This document shows positions 17,055 through 26,276 of a stretch of DNA of 64,000 nt, in pieces. Both the position numbers and the translations under genes were made by a program. This stretch comes from Paenibacillus lautus NBRC 15380. Its GTDB lineage: Bacteria; Bacillota; Bacilli; Paenibacillales; Paenibacillaceae. Numbering within the stretch: the stretch's first letter is position 1; each line of letters begins with the position of its first letter. The notes below the pieces were generated by a model that worked only from the letters and a program-made list of their open reading frames with translations, had not been told where the DNA came from and made no database searches. Where the stretch lies: assembly GCF_004000945.1 (NCBI RefSeq), contig NZ_BIMF01000003.1, forward strand, positions 310,001 to 374,000. Reading direction: 5' to 3'.

Positions 17055-19301
17055 TTAGTTCCCGTACTTCTGCTGCCTAAAAACAGCTTGCTCACGGTAA
17101 TCCCCCGGTGACATCCCCATCAGCTTTTTAAACATCCGGCCAAACGAGATGGCATTGGAATACCCAACTTCGGTCGCGATATCTTGTACAGGCAGCAAGG
17201 TCTCTTCGAGCAGCTTCCGGGCATGGTTCATCCGCAGCTCAATTAAATAATCCACGAATTTCTGGCCGGTCTCCTCCCGGAACAGCTTGCTCAGCGTCTT
17301 CCAGTTCATATTGAAGCGTTCGCTTAAATAATTGAGAGACAGATCCGGATTACTCGAGTTCTGCTCCATAAACAAGCGCACCTTCTGAATCGTGTCCGCA
17401 TGATTTCGACCCTCCATGAGAGCGAGCATACTGTCGTACAGAGCGGATAAAACCTCCCCGAACTCCTGTTCCAGCTGCTCCAGTGTATAGGATGATTGGA
17501 GCGCGTTCCGTAAGGCAGGCTGCCCCTCTGTCAGCCACAAATCCTGATATTCTTTTGCCATGCACGACATTTCACGTCCGAGCGCGTACATCATGTAATC
17601 CACCAGGTTCACCACGCCGTCCCGATCCAGCATGTTTTGTCCAATGTTATGGATGAGGGCATTGTATTTCTCCAGCCAATCCCTGTTGACGAGCCGGAAG
17701 GATTGAGCCATCGAACGGATCAGGTTCAAGAAATCAAAGGCGTGGCCCCGCTCCTCCCCGGATACTTGGGTGTAATGAATGATTCGGTTCTCGCCGAGGA
17801 TCATTTTGTATTTCAATGCGGTGCGTGCCTGCTCATAGGAGTCCGGAATATCCGTATATCGCTCCGCTTTCTCCCCCATACCAACGGTTATGGTCAGCTT
17901 CAGATGCTGCTCCACCCACTGGCGGGCCTGCTCAAGCAGCGTGACCACGTGCTGTGCTGCGTCCTGGTCATCCGCCATCGTCATCACGCCCAGCTTCGAA
18001 GCGGATATCCATTCTGTCCAAACACTCGTTTCCTGCCCTGCTGCAATTTCTTGAACGACACTTTTGAGGGCAAATTTGATCAAATACTGGTCCTGCTGCG
18101 GGTACTGCTCGCAGAACAATGGATATTTATCGATTTCGATGACATTGACGATCTGTGATTCGGACAAGTCCGGCAGTCCCATGGCGTCCCGCTGCTCGTT
18201 CCACTGCTCCAAATGGGACGGGTACTGCCCCTCCATCAGCTGCTGGAACAGATACGCTCTGCGCAGCAGCAAATCCTCACGATGCTGCTGTTGAAAGCTG
18301 CTCGCCTGTTCCAGCATACTTTCGAGTGCCGATTCGATAAATGCGAACTCATCCTGTTTACTGTTATGGATCAGCGCGCTCGTTTTAGACTGGGAATAGT
18401 TATGAATCCGGGACACGATGGCTTCAATCGGCTTATAGTTTCGGCGCGTAACCAATACGATCCAGACGACCCCGGCAACGCACATGAGCAAGCCGACGAT
18501 AAACCAGATATTGTACAGCTGGCTGACGATACCAACCACTCTGCCTTGGGTAAGACCTCCCTCATATACCCACCCGGTATAAGGCGAAACCGCCTGGGAG
18601 ACAAGCTCCCCACTCTCTGCCATCGAGGTACCGGGGAGCATGGACTGCCCCTGCGTATCCTTCATATGAATAAAACTAACATCGGGATTGACCATGCCCT
18701 GAATCATGTTATGTATGGCGTCCACCTTGATATTGACGGCAATAACACCTTTCCCATGGGTAACGAAGGGTGCATCTCGTACCAGGGTTACCACATGCTG
18801 CATGCTGTTGAAGCTGAACTCCCGGAAATTCCGCATAGCACTCCACTTTGCTTCACTATTGACCTGGCCCAAATAAGGCTTGAGAAAGTCATAATCCGCA
18901 TAATCCTGCAAGTTGAACGAGGACGAAGTAGTCAGGACGAACTCATCCTGGGTCCGCACGAGCACCATGGAATCGACAAGCGGATTGGACACCTTGAACT
19001 GCTTCATGGCCTTTACGGCCTGCATGTTCAAATAGACGTTGTCCTGATCCTCATGATTGAAAAATCCCGACATATCGGGGTTGAACAGCAATTCCTGCAC
19101 GAGCATCTGATCGATGGCCTTCAGCGAGTTGTCCACCGAACGCATCGCCTGATGAATCATCGTCTCATTGGCCTGAATCGCACCTAGCCGAGACTGTTCC
19201 CCAAGCATCTGGAAAAATACAAAAAACACAAAGGAAATCACGATAAAGAAGACCGGCATATACGATAAAAGCTGACGGTAAAACCATGCTTTTCTTCCCA
19301 T
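17055..19301 (-). CDS. Membrane-anchored AraC-type sensor/regulator
   Basis: A 748-residue one-component transmembrane regulator. A first membrane helix (FFIVISFVFFVFFQML, residues about 15-35) precedes a ~250-residue extracellular sensor domain; a second helix (IWFIVGLLMCVAGVVWIVLV, about 270-290) leads into a HAMP-like linker, a central region of ~300 residues, and a C-terminal AraC domain (LNYLSERFNMNWKTLSKLFREETG, VQDIATEVGYSNAISFGRMFKKLMGMSPGDYR). It resembles the YesS class that senses sugars outside the cell. A GTG two codons upstream is possible, but the ATG at 19301 is better spaced from AGGGGGG. It probably activates the importer/fucosidase operon that follows. Confidence 0.88.
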   Translation of the reverse strand: MGRKAWFYRQLLSYMPVFFIVISFVFFVFFQMLGEQSRLGAIQANETMIHQAMRSVDNSLKAIDQMLVQELLFNPDMSGFFNHEDQDNVYLNMQAVKAMKQFKVSNPLVDSMVLVRTQDEFVLTTSSSFNLQDYADYDFLKPYLGQVNSEAKWSAMRNFREFSFNSMQHVVTLVRDAPFVTHGKGVIAVNIKVDAIHNMIQGMVNPDVSFIHMKDTQGQSMLPGTSMAESGELVSQAVSPYTGWVYEGGLTQGRVVGIVSQLYNIWFIVGLLMCVAGVVWIVLVTRRNYKPIEAIVSRIHNYSQSKTSALIHNSKQDEFAFIESALESMLEQASSFQQQHREDLLLRRAYLFQQLMEGQYPSHLEQWNEQRDAMGLPDLSESQIVNVIEIDKYPLFCEQYPQQDQYLIKFALKSVVQEIAAGQETSVWTEWISASKLGVMTMADDQDAAQHVVTLLEQARQWVEQHLKLTITVGMGEKAERYTDIPDSYEQARTALKYKMILGENRIIHYTQVSGEERGHAFDFLNLIRSMAQSFRLVNRDWLEKYNALIHNIGQNMLDRDGVVNLVDYMMYALGREMSCMAKEYQDLWLTEGQPALRNALQSSYTLEQLEQEFGEVLSALYDSMLALMEGRNHADTIQKVRLFMEQNSSNPDLSLNYLSERFNMNWKTLSKLFREETGQKFVDYLIELRMNHARKLLEETLLPVQDIATEVGYSNAISFGRMFKKLMGMSPGDYREQAVFRQQKYGN

Positions 19302-19525
19302 AGGCACCCCCCTAAAGCGAACTAATTCCTTATCTCATCGCCGATTTGAAGTAATTTCATCATAGAAGAATGCGCGGGGTTTACCAACACTTTTTTGGAG
19401 CGCGGAAGAAAAACAAGTCTAAAGCCTCACGACTTCCATAGCATTTACACCGCCTTAACCTATGGTAATTATCCTTTGTCTTAAGCTGCGGCAACAGAGG
19501 GAGATCAACCGACTATAGACCGAAA

Positions 19526-20035
19526 CTACGGATTTGGAGGAGTCGGCATAGCCGGTTCTCCCTCGCGGCCAAGCCGCCGGCTTGCCGTTTCCCTGCGTCC
19601 TGTCGCGGGGACATGGGCTCCCGCTTTTGCCAAACCGAACCTCGGCATATTGTTGTACAGACATTCATATTGTCCTTCCGGAACCAAATAGGTTTCGTGG
19701 AATATCCCTACGTCCCCTCCCGTTCCAATCTTGCGGTTGAAATCCCGCCATGCCTTCAGGTGATTGGCTCCGTGACGGGCATAATGCTCCAGGTGTTCGA
19801 AACTCCTCCAATATTGAATGAGAGTAAGCCCCCTGCCGGAAAAATGATAGGTACCGTCCATGAAGCCGAGCTCCTCCTTGTTCCGGTACAGCTCCTGAAG
19901 CATCGGGGACATGGCATTCATAACAGGCAGCCACTTATGGACCGCCCACCACTTGTTAATCCGAAACCCGATCACGAATACAACGAAGGATCCTTCCATG
20001 TGTGCGGTATATCGACCTGGAATGACTTTGCTCAT
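19526..20035 (-). CDS. DUF4188 domain protein
   Basis: A 169-residue soluble protein of the DUF4188 family, which has a dimeric alpha/beta-barrel look like small monooxygenases. Conserved-looking stretches include VVFVIGFRINKWWAVHKWLPV, LTLIQYWRSFEHLEHYAR and GIFHETYLV. The last ~30 residues are Arg/Pro-rich and look disordered. It starts 6 bases after the TetR gene, so the two form one transcript under the palindromic operator at 20717-20744. Function is unknown; regulation by TetR suggests a role against a small toxic molecule. Confidence 0.8.
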   Translation of the reverse strand: MSKVIPGRYTAHMEGSFVVFVIGFRINKWWAVHKWLPVMNAMSPMLQELYRNKEELGFMDGTYHFSGRGLTLIQYWRSFEHLEHYARHGANHLKAWRDFNRKIGTGGDVGIFHETYLVPEGQYECLYNNMPRFGLAKAGAHVPATGRRETASRRLGREGEPAMPTPPNP

Positions 20036-20041
20036 ACTTGT

Positions 20042-20683
20042 TCACTCCTCTTCCTTTATTTCTAGCAGACCAAGATGCGTTTCGTAAAAGCGACTGATTT
20101 CGGTTGAATTGTACAATTGAGCCGTCAGAAACGCGCCATAAAAAATAGTGAAACAGATCTGCACGGCTTGCTCCAAGGTAAGGGCTTTGTTCAGCCTTCC
20201 GGCTTGATCTTCTTCCTTCATGAACTGCTGGAATAAAGCATACATGTTGGGTGATCGGCTTCCCGCTTCCTCGTGACCGGGAAAGAGCAGTGATACTTCC
20301 GCAGGGCTCAGCTCCGGCATGCAAGGCTGCATGTTCTGCTCTGCGAGAAAGGAGATCAGGCTAGGCATCATACCAGGCCTTACTTGATGTTCCTTAGCCA
20401 CTTGAGACAACAGATGCCGGAACGCCTGAAACCCTTTTTTCCCTTCCGTATCAATCTCGATGACCCGCTCGGTCAGCCATATCCGCATAAAATAAATCAG
20501 CAGATCCTCTTTGCGTTGATAAAACTTAAAAAAAGTGACCTTGGATATTTCTGCGCGCTTGCAGATGTCCTCCAGCATAACTTGGCTGAACATCCGGTCC
20601 TTCATCAAGGATAATGCCGCTTCATACATTGCGATTTTGTTCTTGGCTTTTTTTAATTCCCTTAATGGGATTTCCGAATCCAT
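20042..20683 (-). CDS. TetR family transcriptional regulator
   Basis: A 213-residue repressor. Residues about 15-60 form the TetR helix-turn-helix (MYEAALSLMKDRMFSQVMLEDICKRA, then EISKVTFFKFYQRKEDLL); the rest is the helical ligand domain. The frame opens four codons earlier at a GTG, but AGAGGTG is spaced correctly for the ATG at 20683. A perfect 12-bp inverted repeat overlaps its own promoter, so it is very likely autoregulated together with the DUF4188 gene. Confidence 0.88.
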   Translation of the reverse strand: MDSEIPLRELKKAKNKIAMYEAALSLMKDRMFSQVMLEDICKRAEISKVTFFKFYQRKEDLLIYFMRIWLTERVIEIDTEGKKGFQAFRHLLSQVAKEHQVRPGMMPSLISFLAEQNMQPCMPELSPAEVSLLFPGHEEAGSRSPNMYALFQQFMKEEDQAGRLNKALTLEQAVQICFTIFYGAFLTAQLYNSTEISRFYETHLGLLEIKEEE

Positions 20684-20716
20684 TGTGATTAGCACCTCTT
20701 CAAAGTTAACTTATGT

Positions 20717-20750
20717 AAATAAATTAACACGAGTTAATTTATTTTGTCAA
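20717..20750 (-). promoter_or_regulatory. Promoter with overlapping perfect palindromic TetR operator
   Basis: An inverted repeat AAATAAATTAAC - ACGA - GTTAATTTATTT (20717-20728 and 20733-20744) is perfect. On the minus strand a -35 TTGACA (20745-20750) is followed after 17 bases by TTAATT (20722-20727), so the palindrome covers the spacer and -10. This is the expected site for autorepression by the TetR protein encoded just downstream. Confidence 0.78.
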
Positions 20751-20774
20751 CATAGCCAAACAGACAGACAAAAC

Positions 20775-20806
20775 ACCCCTGACATCAGCAATGCTGATGC
20801 AGGGGT
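20775..20806 (-). terminator. Rho-independent terminator after the GH88 gene
   Basis: Arms ACCCCTGACATCAGCA and TGCTGATGCAGGGGT pair with one bulged base; the minus strand continues GTTTTGTCTG. It lies about 40 bases after the GH88 stop. Confidence 0.75.
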
Positions 20807-20844
20807 TACGTTCACGCTGCCTTTCGAATATGGTCCCTCTTCAT

Positions 20845-22017
20845 TCACCAGTACATATCCCAATCTTTAAAGACCCTCACCAACGCCTCGAAATAGAAAT
20901 AGTCCCCCCAAATGCAGCATTCGTCGATTCCGTTTCCAAGCGGCTTTCCGTAGACCGCATGCTGCAGAATGCCGTTGGATTCAGGGAGCGTTGCTGTCGT
21001 ATATCGATCGCTTAAAGACGCCAGGATGCGCAGTGCCGCGTTCTCGTATGTACGGCGCTGCGGATGCGAGAGCGGTAAACGCTTGGCCAGCTCCAGCATT
21101 CCGCATACCGAAATGGCGGCTGCCGAGCTGTCCCTCTCTTCCTGCCCTTCGGTGAATATCAAATCCCAATAGCACACATAATCCTCAGGCAGCCGATTCA
21201 AATAGTAATTCGTGACTCGCTCGGCATCATGCAGCAGTGTTTCTTCCTTCGAATAGGCATAACTGAGCGGCATACCGTAAATGGCCCAGGCCTGACCGCG
21301 GGACCAGCACGAATGATCCGCATATCCTTGGGACGTTTGCCCAAACCTTGGTTCTCCGCTCTCGACATCCATATAATACGTGTGATACGTTGAGGAATCC
21401 TCGCGGATCAAATAACGAGCGGACTGCTGTGCATGGCTTATGGCAGCGCGCCGATACTCCGGTTTGCGGGTTTCCTCCGTCGCCCAATAGAGCAAAGGCA
21501 AATTCATACAGCAGTCGATGATCATTCGGCCGCGCTGTGACGGTTGATCCAGCTTGCCCCAAGCCTGAATGATCCCGGCTTTCTCGAAATACCGCTCCAT
21601 CAGCAGGTCTGCTGCGGCCAAGGCAGTCCGTCTCGCTTCTTCATTCCCGGTCAGCTTATAAGCGGCAACGCAGGACAAGGAATACAAAAATCCCAGATCA
21701 TGCGTCTCCGTGGCGATGCGGTTCTCCACGCGCTCCTTGTAGCTGTGGAGCTGAAGCTCCGCAATCAACCGGTACTTGGCATCCCCCGTGACTTCATAAG
21801 CCAGCCACAGCATTCCGGTCCAGAAGGACGAGGTCCATTCCGTGTTGCCGATTGCCTCGTAGATATTATCGCGGCTGGCAGGGGACGGAAAACGATTGGA
21901 GAACGTATCTAAATTCTGATCGATCCGATGAAGAACGAATTCGATGGCGGCTTCGGTCCTTTGCTGCGTCCATGTCGTTACCTCGCCGTATTTTAAAGGT
22001 TCCTGAATCGCTTCCAT
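20845..22017 (-). CDS. GH88 unsaturated glucuronyl/uronyl hydrolase
   Basis: A 390-residue alpha6/alpha6-barrel enzyme that hydrates the 4,5-unsaturated uronic acid left by polysaccharide lyases, as on glycosaminoglycan or xanthan fragments. The two catalytic Asp are visible in THDLGFLY and IIDCCMNLPLLYWA, 61 residues apart, the same spacing as Asp88/Asp149 of the Bacillus UGL enzyme. RGQAWAIYG and WGDYFYFEAL are further family motifs. It has no signal peptide. The frame extends to a TTG at 22047 without a ribosome site; the ATG at 22017 follows GAGAGGAG at 13 bases. It is the last gene after the AraC sensor, and no lyase gene is in the window. Confidence 0.88.
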   Translation of the reverse strand: MEAIQEPLKYGEVTTWTQQRTEAAIEFVLHRIDQNLDTFSNRFPSPASRDNIYEAIGNTEWTSSFWTGMLWLAYEVTGDAKYRLIAELQLHSYKERVENRIATETHDLGFLYSLSCVAAYKLTGNEEARRTALAAADLLMERYFEKAGIIQAWGKLDQPSQRGRMIIDCCMNLPLLYWATEETRKPEYRRAAISHAQQSARYLIREDSSTYHTYYMDVESGEPRFGQTSQGYADHSCWSRGQAWAIYGMPLSYAYSKEETLLHDAERVTNYYLNRLPEDYVCYWDLIFTEGQEERDSSAAAISVCGMLELAKRLPLSHPQRRTYENAALRILASLSDRYTTATLPESNGILQHAVYGKPLGNGIDECCIWGDYFYFEALVRVFKDWDMYW

Positions 22018-22049
22018 TTCTGATTGGCCACTCCTCTCTGCGTTCAACG

Positions 22050-24419
22050 TTACTGCCCGCTTGCGCTCACCCGGTATTTGCCAGGGGTGACGCCCTCCAA
22101 TTTCTTGAATGCCCGGATGAACACGACATCATTGGTATAGCCGACCAGTTGGGCCAGCTGCGCATTGGTCAGTTCCGATTGCTCCATCAATGTCTTCGCC
22201 TTCTCAATCCTCGCACGGGTAATATAGTCGGTGATATTGCATCGATTCATCTTTTTGAAGAAACTCGAGATATACTGCGGCGTCATGCCGAAATGGTCGG
22301 CAATCATGCCAAGTCCTAAATTATAATCGGTTAAATTCCTGTCGATGAATGCCATCATATCCTGCTGCAGCTGGATGCTGTGATCGCTATGCTCCGTATG
22401 AAAGAGACAAGTCAGTTTGTCATATAACCGCTTGGTCTCGGCTTGCATTTCATCGCTTGTGGAACAACCGAATATATGCTTTACGGGGTCAAAGTTCGGG
22501 CCCAGCAGACTTTCATGATCCGTGTTCGTCAAATTCAGTATTTTCAGAAATGTGCTTATGATATTGAAGAACAGGCATCTGCCCAGTTCAGGGGTCATTC
22601 CCGCCGAATTAAAATTCATCGTATAAATATTGTCCAGCAGCTTAGCGACATTTACCGTATCGCCGCTTCTCACATGGTTGACAAGCTGCGTCTCGAATTC
22701 GATCGGATAGTAATAATGATGCTTGATGTCCCGTACATGCCCGAAGTGAATGATGGAGTTTCTGCCGCTGAACATACGGTAATCCAGGGCGGCCATGGCT
22801 TCCAGATAAGCGCTGCCGATCGTTCCGTTTCCTGTGCGTACGCTGCTGACGGCAATCGTCACGGAAATATGGAAACGGTCCTCCAGTACCCGGAGAAATC
22901 GTTCTGCAAATTCATGAAGGAAGAGCTCAGCCTCCCCGCTCTCAACTGGATGGAAATTGACCAGGAACGCTATCCGGTCGCGTTCCATATCGACGGCGAA
23001 TCCCTGGTGGCCCGAATTCGCAATGTCCGTGCCGATATTCGAGACAATAAACCGGATTTGCGTCCAATCTTGCTCCGATGGTTCCGGCGACAGCCTTGTA
23101 ATATCCACTGCCTGAACGATGATGACTGCAAACATATCGGATCTGAAGTGGATGCCCATGGTCGTTAAAGACGGCCCTCCCTCCTTTCCTGCGTGATCCG
23201 GATCGATGTAACCGCGAATGAGCCTTGACAGAAAATCGGCTCGTATGACGGGGCTTTGCCGGAACAATCGCTCCCTCAGATCCCGCTCCTCTACAAACGA
23301 TCCTTCAATCGTTTGCAAAATGAAATCATATTCGTTGGTGGCTGGTTTACCCTGAATGGGCTTTCCCTGGAGAATGGCATCAACCACGCGTTTAATGGGG
23401 CTATACTGTCGGTACCCAAACCAACACGCGACGCCTGCTCCTGCGAGAAGTGATGCAATAAACACAGACAAAGCCATTCTTTTCAGCTGCGTCACTCGCT
23501 CCATGACACTGTCCATCGGCATGACGGACACGTAATGCCAGCCCGCCTCCTTGGATTCCGTAAATGTTATCATGCTGTCCGTGCCGTTCAGCATTTCTTT
23601 AAACAATCCCGATGGTCCGGCAAGCCTTTCCGTCACCTGTTCGGACAGTTCCGAGCCCGAGGAGCTTGCGATGACTCTGTGTTCCCCGTCGACGATATAA
23701 ATCTCGCTGTCATTTGCGGACTCGATTTGCCGGAACATCTCCTGAACCTGCTGCCCATCGATCATGATAACGAGCGCTCCCCGGATATCGGACACATCAT
23801 GAACCGGAAGTGATTGCGCGTAGGTGATCACGTCCGCCGGGTTGCCGTTCCCTTGGTTCGGATTCTGCAACAGCACATCGGAGGGCAGGAATGACATGTT
23901 GTGATAGCGGCCAAGCATGCTCTGCTTCCAAGTTTCAAAATCCATATTTTCAAATCGGTAGTACTTGTCGTAGAAGGCTCTTGCATCTGTTCGCATGCCA
24001 GGCTTCAAGATGACATCTCCCGCCTGCAGATGAACATAGAAATCCTTCACGAATCCGCTTACAAATGTTTGATAACGGTTCAGGTAATCGCGGACGAACT
24101 CCACTTGACGATACGATTCCCCTTGATCATGCCGATCAAGGTTCAGCAGATAAGCCAGCTTGGGGTTAAACATGATTTGCTTAGCCAATATATCCACTTC
24201 TTTGAGCTTGCTGTCCATGGAAAGCCGCAGCTGCTCCAGCATCGCCGAATTGGAACGCTCCGCATTGTTTTCCATCACGTTTTCCACCCGTTCATACAGA
24301 AACAGCCCAACGGTCATCGGCAGCAAAAGTATGAACATATACGAAACGATCATGGTTTTCAAGACACGTCCCCGGCTGCTTTTGCGCTTGCCGGGCAGAA
24401 GGCTGGGTATCGAGATCAT
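22050..24419 (-). CDS. Membrane-anchored AraC-type sensor/regulator
   Basis: A 789-residue transmembrane regulator. Helix one (MIVSYMFILLLPMTVGLFLYE, about residues 23-43) and helix two (ALSVFIASLLAGAGVACWFGY, about 290-310) flank an extracellular sensor of ~240 residues with a Cache-like pattern (YIVDGEHRVIASSSGSEL). The C-terminus is an AraC domain (GLGMIADHFGMTPQYISSFFKKM, NAQLAQLVGYTNDVVFIRAFKKLEGVTPGKYR). GGAGG lies 8 bases before the ATG at 24419. It sits within the second glycan operon between the GH29 and GH88 genes and likely controls it. It is only distantly similar to the sensor at 17055-19301. Confidence 0.88.
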   Translation of the reverse strand: MISIPSLLPGKRKSSRGRVLKTMIVSYMFILLLPMTVGLFLYERVENVMENNAERSNSAMLEQLRLSMDSKLKEVDILAKQIMFNPKLAYLLNLDRHDQGESYRQVEFVRDYLNRYQTFVSGFVKDFYVHLQAGDVILKPGMRTDARAFYDKYYRFENMDFETWKQSMLGRYHNMSFLPSDVLLQNPNQGNGNPADVITYAQSLPVHDVSDIRGALVIMIDGQQVQEMFRQIESANDSEIYIVDGEHRVIASSSGSELSEQVTERLAGPSGLFKEMLNGTDSMITFTESKEAGWHYVSVMPMDSVMERVTQLKRMALSVFIASLLAGAGVACWFGYRQYSPIKRVVDAILQGKPIQGKPATNEYDFILQTIEGSFVEERDLRERLFRQSPVIRADFLSRLIRGYIDPDHAGKEGGPSLTTMGIHFRSDMFAVIIVQAVDITRLSPEPSEQDWTQIRFIVSNIGTDIANSGHQGFAVDMERDRIAFLVNFHPVESGEAELFLHEFAERFLRVLEDRFHISVTIAVSSVRTGNGTIGSAYLEAMAALDYRMFSGRNSIIHFGHVRDIKHHYYYPIEFETQLVNHVRSGDTVNVAKLLDNIYTMNFNSAGMTPELGRCLFFNIISTFLKILNLTNTDHESLLGPNFDPVKHIFGCSTSDEMQAETKRLYDKLTCLFHTEHSDHSIQLQQDMMAFIDRNLTDYNLGLGMIADHFGMTPQYISSFFKKMNRCNITDYITRARIEKAKTLMEQSELTNAQLAQLVGYTNDVVFIRAFKKLEGVTPGKYRVSASGQ

Positions 24420-24565
24420 GACGCATTCCTCCAAGAAAATGTATGGAAACCTATTATCTTGAATCCTTCGCCGAACGGACTAGCAAACCCTTTAATAATT
24501 TGGGTCACCCAGGTGAGAAGCGTCCCCATTAAAGGGATGTCTAAAGTTGAGGTACATCGTAGTAT

Positions 24566-26266
24566 TTAAAGCGCCTGAACTAATCGCACGGAACGAAGCT
24601 TCACGGCAGCCGCCTGCCAAATTTCCGGTCCAAAAGGTTTTGGCTTCGCAAGCTTGCTCGATAAGGTCAACACATACGTGCCCGGATTCTCTATTACGAT
24701 CCGCCCGATCGATGAATGAATCTCGGTGTACGGATGCTGACAAGAAATGGAGTCGTTGACGACCTTATCCTCTCGGGGAATACACGCAATCGTCTGTCCT
24801 GCTGCCCGTACGGTGACTTCATGATCATATTCCTGTTCCCAAACGGCATCGGATTTTTTGAAGTTGACGAGGTTGACTTCATATATGCCGGACGACGCTG
24901 CCTTGAAGGTCCACCGGGCCTCGTTCATCCCGTTGCCTGTCGTTATTTCCGACAGGACAAGATCCAACTTAACAGCGCCGTTTGCCTGTTGGATAAAACC
25001 CTGATCTACATCGGTCCTGCCATCGAGTTCCAATGCAATAACCGATACATGGTCTTCTGGGGGAAGTTCAGGCAATCGGATCCGCATCTCGTGATGGTCC
25101 GTTTCCGGCTGATAGCTCTGGTGCACAGGAAGACATGTACTGGGGTCCGTGAGCAGATAAGCTTTTTTAACCGTATTTCTTACGCCGTTCAATACCAATT
25201 CTTCCGCAGGCCAATAGCGATTGTACACATGTAGGAAGAGCGTATCCCCTTTCACCGTAACCGCTCCCCATTCCAGCTCATAAGGGAACGGGCTTGCGCT
25301 TGTGCCGTAGACCGCCTCTCCATTTCGCCCAAGCCATTCGCCGACTTCCTCCAGGCGCAGAACGGATTTTTCCGGAATTATGCCTGTTTCCGTAGGGCCG
25401 ACATTGAGCAGCAGGTTCCCTCCCTTGCTTACGATGTGCACCAACTTTCGGATCAGAGCATCCGTCGATTTCCACACTTGATCCTTGGTGCTGTACCCCC
25501 ACGATTGATTTAGGGTCATCGGCGTCTCCCATTCCCGCGTTTCCTCGCCATGCATCGGGATTTCGTTGTCACCCTTGGATTGGTAATCCCCGAAATCAGG
25601 CCAATGGCTTACCCTGCTGTTAATCAGGCAATCGGGCTGAAGCCCACGGATCATGTTTACCATCGCTTCGCTCTCCTTCTTCGACAATCCCCCGGAGGTG
25701 TCGAACCAGAGCAGCCCGACCGGACCATATTCCGTCAACAGCTCACGCACTTGTCCCTTCGCTTTATGGTTCCAGTAACTAAAGAACGCCTTCTTCTCCA
25801 GCTCATAGTCCCATAGATTGTTAAACGTATCGTGAAGCGCATGCGGATGATGCCAATCAATGACATGGGAATAGTAAAAGCAGAGCCGGATTCCTTCCTC
25901 CCTGCAAGCCTCGGATAATTCCTTCAACGGATCCCGGCCGAATGGAGAAGCGTCCACGATATTGAACGGGTCCGTCCGTGAATGGTACATGGCGAAACCA
26001 TCGTGATGTTTGGCTGTGATGACGATATATTTCATGCCTGCCCTTTTGGCGCAATTGACCCAAGCCTTGGCATCATACTGCGTCGGATTGAATTCCTCGG
26101 CGAGTTTCTCATATTCCTTTACCGGTATTTTGTTGGCATACATGACCCACTCCCCTTTGCCGAGCAGCGAATATACCCCCCAGTGGATGAACATGCCGAA
26201 TTTGGCGTCCTTCCACCACTGCATCCGGCTCTTGCTTTCCGTTACGATATCTAATGAGTCAGCCAT
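24566..26266 (-). CDS. Alpha-L-fucosidase (GH29)
   Basis: A 566-residue GH29 enzyme that removes alpha-L-fucose from oligosaccharides. The barrel shows FGMFIHWGVYS (residues 23-33), TAKHHDGFAMYHS (84-96) and LLWFDTSGG with the nucleophile Asp189; GNLLLNVGPTETG is the usual end-of-barrel motif. A C-terminal beta-sandwich follows. There is no signal peptide, so it acts inside the cell. AGGAGG lies 6 bases before the ATG, and the gene starts 10 bases after the upstream permease. It is clearly different from the GH29 protein at 11700-13124 and is closer to the classical bacterial fucosidase subgroup. Confidence 0.92.
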   Translation of the reverse strand: MADSLDIVTESKSRMQWWKDAKFGMFIHWGVYSLLGKGEWVMYANKIPVKEYEKLAEEFNPTQYDAKAWVNCAKRAGMKYIVITAKHHDGFAMYHSRTDPFNIVDASPFGRDPLKELSEACREEGIRLCFYYSHVIDWHHPHALHDTFNNLWDYELEKKAFFSYWNHKAKGQVRELLTEYGPVGLLWFDTSGGLSKKESEAMVNMIRGLQPDCLINSRVSHWPDFGDYQSKGDNEIPMHGEETREWETPMTLNQSWGYSTKDQVWKSTDALIRKLVHIVSKGGNLLLNVGPTETGIIPEKSVLRLEEVGEWLGRNGEAVYGTSASPFPYELEWGAVTVKGDTLFLHVYNRYWPAEELVLNGVRNTVKKAYLLTDPSTCLPVHQSYQPETDHHEMRIRLPELPPEDHVSVIALELDGRTDVDQGFIQQANGAVKLDLVLSEITTGNGMNEARWTFKAASSGIYEVNLVNFKKSDAVWEQEYDHEVTVRAAGQTIACIPREDKVVNDSISCQHPYTEIHSSIGRIVIENPGTYVLTLSSKLAKPKPFGPEIWQAAAVKLRSVRLVQAL

Positions 26267-26276
26267 CGTTCTCCTC

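Noticed and set aside
18213..19187. A 324-codon open frame on the plus strand
   Set aside because: It is antisense to the AraC sensor gene, rich in His/Arg/Leu as expected for a shadow frame, and has no ribosome site.
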